Source: Actinomycetes bacterium
GTDB lineage: Bacteria; Actinomycetota; Humimicrobiia; Humimicrobiales; Humimicrobiaceae
DNA length: 28,812 nt
Assembly: GCA_030603375.1 (NCBI GenBank)
Contig: JAUVXY010000002.1
Coordinates: 1 to 28,812, forward strand
Direction of reading: 5' to 3'
Shown piece after piece: positions 24,314 through 28,812 of this stretch (positions are counted from its first letter, which is position 1; each line of letters opens with the position of its first letter). The translations under genes were made by a program, and so were the position numbers. The notes below the pieces were generated by a model. The model had not been told where the DNA came from and ran no database searches. It worked only from the letters and a program-made list of their open reading frames with translations.

Positions 24314-25073
24314 ACTAATATATGGAATTAATCCTGTATGTTCTGTACTTACTGTAAATTCTGGCAGAAGAAAAGTGTACAAAATTATTTTAAGCAAAAG
24401 CAGAAAAAAAACCCCTAAAGTGAAAGAAATTATTTGCAGGGCCATGGAAAATAATATATGCATAACAGAAGTGGAGCAGGGTAAATTTAGCAAATTATCT
24501 GAAGGCTATTTTCCCAACACAGATTTTTCTTCTGTCCAGGGCATGGCTGCTGAAGTTTCGCCATACAATTGCTATAGTTTTGAGCAGTACATAAATAATG
24601 AAACCAATAAAAAAAGCAAACTCATAGTATTGGATGGGGTAACTGATGTAGGAAATTTTGGGTCAATAATCAGAAACTGCAGTGCATTTGGATTTGACGG
24701 AATAATTATTTCAAAAAACAGGAGCGTGGATGTAAACAAAAGAGTCAGCAAGATCTCTGCAGGTGCTCTGGAAGAGATAAAAATATTTAAGGTTACAAAT
24801 ATTGCAAGAACTTTGCAGCAGTTAAAAAAAAGTGGATTTTGGGTATATGGGACAACACTGGAAAAAACACGGGAAGTGCAAAGCGCAGACGAAACTAAGT
24901 TTGTATTTCCACTTGCTATTGTCTTTGGCAGTGAAGATAGAGGGATAAGCAGGTTGGTTGGCGATAATTGTGACATCATGACCAATATAATCATTAAAAG
25001 TACGGCGCAGTCATTAAATGTTTCTGTAGCTTCAGGTATTATGCTCTATATAATACAAAAAAATGCAGGATAA
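24294..25073 (+). CDS. rlmB: SpoU/TrmH-family 23S rRNA 2'-O-methyltransferase, RlmB-like
   Basis: The 259-residue SPOUT methyltransferase has an N-terminal substrate-binding domain (YGINPVCSVL, about 1-90). The knotted catalytic domain has the three motifs: VLDGVTDVGNFGSIIRNCSA (conserved Asn and Arg), VFGSEDRGIS, and SLNVSVASGIMLY. RlmB methylates G2251 in the peptidyl-transferase region of 23S rRNA. The choice of RlmB over other SpoU paralogues rests on motifs and on position after cysS. It starts inside the cysS end in another frame, so translation is coupled. In B. subtilis mrnC lies between cysS and this gene and is missing here. Confidence 0.88.
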   Translation: MEKRNYELIYGINPVCSVLTVNSGRRKVYKIILSKSRKKTPKVKEIICRAMENNICITEVEQGKFSKLSEGYFPNTDFSSVQGMAAEVSPYNCYSFEQYINNETNKKSKLIVLDGVTDVGNFGSIIRNCSAFGFDGIIISKNRSVDVNKRVSKISAGALEEIKIFKVTNIARTLQQLKKSGFWVYGTTLEKTREVQSADETKFVFPLAIVFGSEDRGISRLVGDNCDIMTNIIIKSTAQSLNVSVASGIMLYIIQKNAG

Positions 25074-25126
25074 CGGCATATTGTTTTTTAACTAGCCAGT
25101 ATTGATAAAACTGGGAAGGATAAACT

Positions 25127-25654
25127 TTGGAAGACTTAGTAATTGTAGATGGATATAATTTTATATTTAATTATTTCAGTGCTAAAAAAATAAGCAGCAG
25201 CGATTTATTGTATCTAAGGGAAAAGTTAATAAACGATCTTGCCGGGTATAAGCATTGGAACAAATGTGATTTACTGGTAATTTTTGATGCTAAAAGCAAC
25301 GATAATATGGCCAGGAACTATCAAAAAGTTGATGACATAGAAGTGGTTTACTCCAGAAGCGGTGAGACTGCAGATACTGTAATAGAAGAATTGGTTTGCA
25401 GCAGGCACGAATACAGAAGAATATTTGTTGTAACGTCTGATTATATGCAGCAAAAGGTAGTGTTTAAAAGAAATGTTTATAGAAAATCTATCAGGGAATT
25501 TGTTCTTGAGATGAACAGATCCAAAAGGAATATAAGTGAAAAAATTGATGACAGTAAAAAATCTGGTGGAAAATTATTTTATTTATTGGAAAATAGGCTT
25601 GACCATAAATCAAAGAAAAAATTTTCTGACTTCAGAAGATTCGGCAAAAAGTAA
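25127..25654 (+). CDS. Rae1/YacP-like NYN-domain endoribonuclease
   Basis: The 175-residue protein opens with LVIVDGYNFIFNY, then LLVIFDAKSN and FVVTSDYMQQKV, the acidic pattern of a PIN/NYN nuclease fold of the YacP family (Asp8 and later Asp residues as metal ligands). B. subtilis YacP is Rae1, which cuts mRNA in the ribosomal A site and lies right after rlmB, as here. The C-terminus (about 130-175) is Lys/Arg-rich. The start is TTG at 25127 with GGAAGGA 6-7 nt upstream. sigH, the usual next gene, is not present. Confidence 0.85.
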   Translation: MEDLVIVDGYNFIFNYFSAKKISSSDLLYLREKLINDLAGYKHWNKCDLLVIFDAKSNDNMARNYQKVDDIEVVYSRSGETADTVIEELVCSRHEYRRIFVVTSDYMQQKVVFKRNVYRKSIREFVLEMNRSKRNISEKIDDSKKSGGKLFYLLENRLDHKSKKKFSDFRRFGKK

Positions 25655-25674
25655 AAAGCAGTAAACTCTAATTT

Positions 25675-26550
25675 ATGGTAATCGTCTCTAAGGCATTAAT
25701 CAAATTTTTTATGTGTAGAATACATATTCAAAAGATTACAAATGTTTTTTTAATCCTGACCGCAATACTTACAATTTTTTGTTTTTATGGCTGCGGTATT
25801 TACTGCAGTAATGACAATAATTTAAGCGAATACAATAATAAGAGCAGCGAAAAAGGTAAATTATATGTAAAAGAAGTTATAGATGGCGACACATTTATCC
25901 TTTCTAATAGCGAGAGGGTCAGGCTTATTGGGATAAACACTCCTGAGGCTGGGAGATATTACTTTAATGAAGCAAAAGATGTATTGGAAATACTTATTTT
26001 AGGGAAAGAAGTTGAATTGGAAAAAGATGTAACGGATAGAGATAAATATGGCAGGCTTCTGAGGTATGTATATGTTGAAGAATTATTCGTTAACATAGAA
26101 ATGGTAAAAAGGGGATTTGCAAATGTGTACACCTATCCTCCTGATGTTAAATATACCGAAGAATTTTTGGAGGCAGAGAGATACGCAAGGTTAAATGAGG
26201 CAGGATTGTGGAAGAAGTCCGAAACTTGCAAGTTAGAAGTAGATATAAATTATGATGCTGAGGGTAATGATAACAGTAACTTAAATGGCGAATATGTAAC
26301 TATAAAAAATATGGGCACAAGCAGTCTTAATTTGGAAAAATGGACGGTTAAGGATAGCGGAACAAACATTTATGAGTTCTGCAAGTATGCTTTGGAACCT
26401 GGTTCTGCCATATATCTTTTTTCAGGTAGTGGGAAAGACGTAGACGGCAAACTTTATTGGGGGAGCTCAAAACCTATATGGAACAATGATCACGATACCC
26501 TGTATCTTAGAGACAAGGCAGGTCTGCTTGTAGAAATCTATAACTACTAA
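25675..26550 (+). CDS. Lipoprotein nuclease: thermonuclease domain plus lamin-tail domain
   Basis: The 291-residue protein has an N-terminal hydrophobic segment (about 21-38) and FYGC with Cys40, a likely lipoprotein cleavage site. A staphylococcal-nuclease domain (about 60-180) retains the catalytic set Arg83 and Glu91 (VRLIGINTPE) and Arg127 (DKYGRLLRY). A C-terminal lamin-tail domain (about 185-291) has GEYVTIKNMGTSSLNLEKWT and DTLYLRDKAGLLVEIYNY. This pairing is known among extracellular nucleases and suggests DNA degradation at the cell surface. The start is unsure: ATG 25675 has no SD, and ATG 25711 is in frame. Confidence 0.88.
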   Translation: MVIVSKALIKFFMCRIHIQKITNVFLILTAILTIFCFYGCGIYCSNDNNLSEYNNKSSEKGKLYVKEVIDGDTFILSNSERVRLIGINTPEAGRYYFNEAKDVLEILILGKEVELEKDVTDRDKYGRLLRYVYVEELFVNIEMVKRGFANVYTYPPDVKYTEEFLEAERYARLNEAGLWKKSETCKLEVDINYDAEGNDNSNLNGEYVTIKNMGTSSLNLEKWTVKDSGTNIYEFCKYALEPGSAIYLFSGSGKDVDGKLYWGSSKPIWNNDHDTLYLRDKAGLLVEIYNY

Positions 26551-26731
26551 GAGATATTTAGAAACTCTCCAGTGAAGGGTGCTCTGCTTCCTCTGAATAC
26601 ATATTTAAAATTTTCCAGCACCGCAAAAAATTTACTTCTTTTTATCAAAAATTTTTACTCCCTTCTGCTGTTATTATATTGGAAACTTATTTTGGTTACT
26701 TTTTTATACTTTATATGATTTGGTACGTTTT

Positions 26732-28075
26732 TTAAATTCCTATTTCTTCTTCAATGAAATGAGTATGGATTTTTCCTAATTTGAAATTATCTTTAGATAG
26801 GATTTTTTTGTGAAATGGGATAGTGGTTTTTATTCCATCAATTTTAAATTCATCCAGTGCTCTAACCGATCTTGAGATTGCTTCCTCTCTGGTATTTGCC
26901 CAGATTACAAGCTTGGCAATAAGGGAATCGTAAAAAGGAGAAATTTCTGAGTTTGAGTGGATATATGTGTCAACTCTTACGCCGGGTCCTCCGGGCAGAA
27001 AGCAATCTGTAATTTTCCCGGGGCACGGGGCAAATTTATTTTCGGAATCTTCTGCATTTATTCTAAATTCGATAGCATGGCCAGAAATTTTATTATTACT
27101 ATCCGACAAAGTATTTTTTATTCCTGATGCTATTTTTATCTGTTCTTTTACCAGATCAATTCCTGTTACCATTTCAGTGATTGGATGCTCTACTTGTATG
27201 CGGGTATTAATCTCTATAAAATAAAAATTTTCATTTTCGTCTACTAAAAATTCAATAGTTCCTAAATTTTTATAATTAATAATTTTGGCTGCCCTGATGG
27301 CGTATTCCTTCATTATTTTTTTGGTTCTTGAAGATAAATTTACTGCAGGTGCTTCCTCCATTAGCTTTTGATGTCTTCTTTGGATAGAGCATTCTCTTTC
27401 TCCGACACATGTAATATTTCCAAAGTTATCTGCTACTATTTGAAATTCTATATGTTTTGGTTTTGAAATGTATTTTTCTATGTATACTTCACCAACTCCA
27501 AAGGAGGACTTGGATTCTGATACGGCTAAAGGAAAGAAGTACAGCATATCCTTTTTGTCTTTGCATATTCTCATTCCCCTCCCGCCTCCTCCAAAGGAAG
27601 CTTTTATGATAACAGGATAGCCAAGTCTTTTGCAAAATTTTAATGCATTGCTTGCATCTTTAACATTTCCGTTGGAGCCGGGAATAACAGGTATCCTGCT
27701 ATTCCTCATTACTTCTATAGCCCTGGATTTATTTCCTGCAAGAGATATAACTTTGGAAGGAGGGCCTATAAAAACTAAATCATTACTGGTGCAGCTCTCT
27801 TCAAATTCTGGATTTTCTGCTAAAAATCCATATCCGGGGTGAACAGCGTCACAGTTAGTTACTGCTGCAGCACTTATTATATTATTAATATTAAGATAGC
27901 TTTTTGCTGGTTGCGGGGGTCCTATGCAGATGCTTCTGTCAGAAAGCTTTGTATGCATGCAGTCTTTGTCTGCTGTGGAGTATACTGAAACACATTCAAC
28001 TCCAAGCTCTCTGCAGGCCCGGATGACTCTTACTGCAACCTCTCCTCTGTTTGCTATGAGTATTCTTTTAAACAT
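26732..28075 (-). CDS. accC: Biotin carboxylase subunit (AccC/PycA type)
   Basis: The 447-residue ATP-grasp protein carboxylates biotin on a carrier protein. It has ILIANRGEVAVRVIRACREL, the substrate loop VHPGYGFLAENPEF, ATP-binding FGGGGRGMRI, HIEFQIVAD, ERECSIQRRHQK with the conserved Cys, and EINTRIQVEHPITEM. The nucleotide-site GDK is GNK here. The upstream gene is a carboxyltransferase-BCCP fusion that ends 2 nt before this ATG, with no SD visible between. The two are probably co-translated subunits of one carboxylase, most likely pyruvate carboxylase, although AccC can also serve acetyl-CoA carboxylase. Confidence 0.93.
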   Translation of the reverse strand: MFKRILIANRGEVAVRVIRACRELGVECVSVYSTADKDCMHTKLSDRSICIGPPQPAKSYLNINNIISAAAVTNCDAVHPGYGFLAENPEFEESCTSNDLVFIGPPSKVISLAGNKSRAIEVMRNSRIPVIPGSNGNVKDASNALKFCKRLGYPVIIKASFGGGGRGMRICKDKKDMLYFFPLAVSESKSSFGVGEVYIEKYISKPKHIEFQIVADNFGNITCVGERECSIQRRHQKLMEEAPAVNLSSRTKKIMKEYAIRAAKIINYKNLGTIEFLVDENENFYFIEINTRIQVEHPITEMVTGIDLVKEQIKIASGIKNTLSDSNNKISGHAIEFRINAEDSENKFAPCPGKITDCFLPGGPGVRVDTYIHSNSEISPFYDSLIAKLVIWANTREEAISRSVRALDEFKIDGIKTTIPFHKKILSKDNFKLGKIHTHFIEEEIGI

Positions 28076-28077
28076 AA

Positions 28078-28812
28078 TTATAATTTTAAAAATACTATGG
28101 TTTGATTAAATTCAACAGCTTCTTCATTTTTAGCTACTATGTCTTTTATTTCTCCATCATAATCAGAAGTAACTTTGTTCATAAGTTTCATGGCCTCAAT
28201 TATACAAATTGTATCTCCCTTTTTTACTTTGTCGCCGACATTTACAAATGGCGGGCTATCTGGAGCAGGCGCACTATAGAATGTTCCTACAATTGGAGAT
28301 TTTATCTCAACTATACTCTCATCAGAAGCTTTTTCATCTGGTAATTTTATGGATTTGGATTGTTCATATTTTTCTGGTTTATGCTTGGATTTATTTATGG
28401 ATATTTTTATACCGTCCAGCTCCAATTTTATTTCGTCTATATTGCTGCTTTCAACTAAATTTGATATTTCTTTCATTTTTTTAATATCTAGATCTTTCAA
28501 CTTATAATTTGAACTGTCTGTTTCAACCTTTTGAGTTATTCCGCTTGTATCTACACTTACCATGGAAGCGCCGGAAGCTTCATCTTTTTTACCCTTTTTT
28601 TGTTCAAGAAATTTTCTTGTTTTTTCAGGAAATAAGCAGTAGCTCAAGATATCTTCTTCCTTACTGGACAAACCTGCCAGTTCATTTTTGCATTGCCCGT
28701 AAATATCTTCAGTTTCAAAACTTGCCCCATTTTCCTGATATTCGATGCTGTCTGACAGTTTACCAATAAGCTCACGGTCTGGTTTTTGCGGCAGTTTGCC
28801 ATAATATCCCTG
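28078..28812 (-). CDS. pycB: Pyruvate carboxylase/oxaloacetate decarboxylase-type carboxyltransferase fused to AccB-like biotin domain (C-terminal part)
   Basis: The frame stays open from the right edge for about 244 codons; the TTG at 28671 is internal, not a start. Residues just inside the edge (QGYYGKLPQKPDRELIGKL, then SSKEEDILSYCLFPEKTRKF) match the C-terminal part of the PYC/OadA carboxyltransferase. A Lys/Ser linker leads to a segment like the AccB N-terminus (DIKKMKEISNLVES, then IDEIKLELDGIKISI), and then a biotinyl domain with EAMKLMNKV; the biotinylated Lys is at 28186-28188. PycB/OadA biotin domains usually lack an AccB-type leader, so this is an unusual combination. The catalytic barrel lies outside the window. 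Confidence 0.85.
   Translation of the reverse strand, partial: QGYYGKLPQKPDRELIGKLSDSIEYQENGASFETEDIYGQCKNELAGLSSKEEDILSYCLFPEKTRKFLEQKKGKKDEASGASMVSVDTSGITQKVETDSSNYKLKDLDIKKMKEISNLVESSNIDEIKLELDGIKISINKSKHKPEKYEQSKSIKLPDEKASDESIVEIKSPIVGTFYSAPAPDSPPFVNVGDKVKKGDTICIIEAMKLMNKVTSDYDGEIKDIVAKNEEAVEFNQTIVFLKL

Noticed and set aside
28102..28769. Several plus-strand open frames of 80-91 codons opposite the carboxyltransferase fusion
   Set aside because: They are overlapping shadows with low-complexity hydrophobic and aromatic content caused by the codon use of the minus-strand gene.

Overview
This window looks like chromosomal core sequence from a low-GC bacterium with Bacillota-type (Firmicutes-like) gene order. 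The evidence is strong use of AGA/AGG and ATA codons, frequent TTG starts with purine-rich ribosome binding sites, the block rpsF-ssb-rpsR-DUF2232-rplI-dnaB-purA, and the block lysS-mcsA-mcsB-clpC-disA-ispD-ispF-gltX-cysE-cysS-rlmB-yacP. The second block has the order of the Bacillus subtilis yac region but lacks several members (ctsR, radA, yacL, mrnC, sigH). The first lacks gdpP in its usual slot. A deep-branching uncultured lineage is plausible; phylum cannot be fixed from this sequence alone. I saw no insertion sequences, CRISPR arrays, tRNA or rRNA genes, or prophage genes.

Layout. The left edge (1-176, minus strand) holds the start of a GerMN-like lipoprotein gene that runs out of the window. 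From 460 to 26550 every gene is on the plus strand. The first group is an NAD-salvage pair (nicotinamidase-like, then nicotinate phosphoribosyltransferase), a histidine phosphatase and a MscS-type channel. Next comes a ribosomal protein and replication block (S6, SSB, S18, DUF2232 membrane protein, L9, DnaB helicase), running into purine genes purA, purD and purE. A consensus promoter then starts greA-lysS. The protein-quality-control set mcsA-mcsB-clpC is followed by disA (c-di-AMP synthase), the MEP isoprenoid genes ispD and ispF, gltX, cysteine genes cysE and cysS, rRNA methyltransferase rlmB, a Rae1/YacP-like nuclease and a secreted nuclease with a lamin-tail domain. The right end (26732-28812, minus strand) is convergent and encodes biotin carboxylase plus the C-terminal part of a carboxyltransferase fused to a biotin carrier domain.

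How they work together. McsA, McsB and ClpC form the arginine-phosphorylation and proteolysis arm. IspD and IspF are MEP-pathway enzymes. CysE feeds cysteine synthesis beside CysS. The right-end pair would assemble a two-subunit biotin-dependent carboxylase, most likely pyruvate carboxylase.

The most interesting points are: a 12-bp hairpin at the predicted 5' end of the rpsF mRNA, with similar 5'-end hairpins for greA and more weakly gltX; direct repeats over the candidate -10 elements of a ctsR-less mcsA operon; a His-to-Ser change in the HIGH motif of CysS; a changed nucleotide-binding Arg in McsB; and a carboxyltransferase joined to an AccB-type rather than the usual OadA-type biotin domain.
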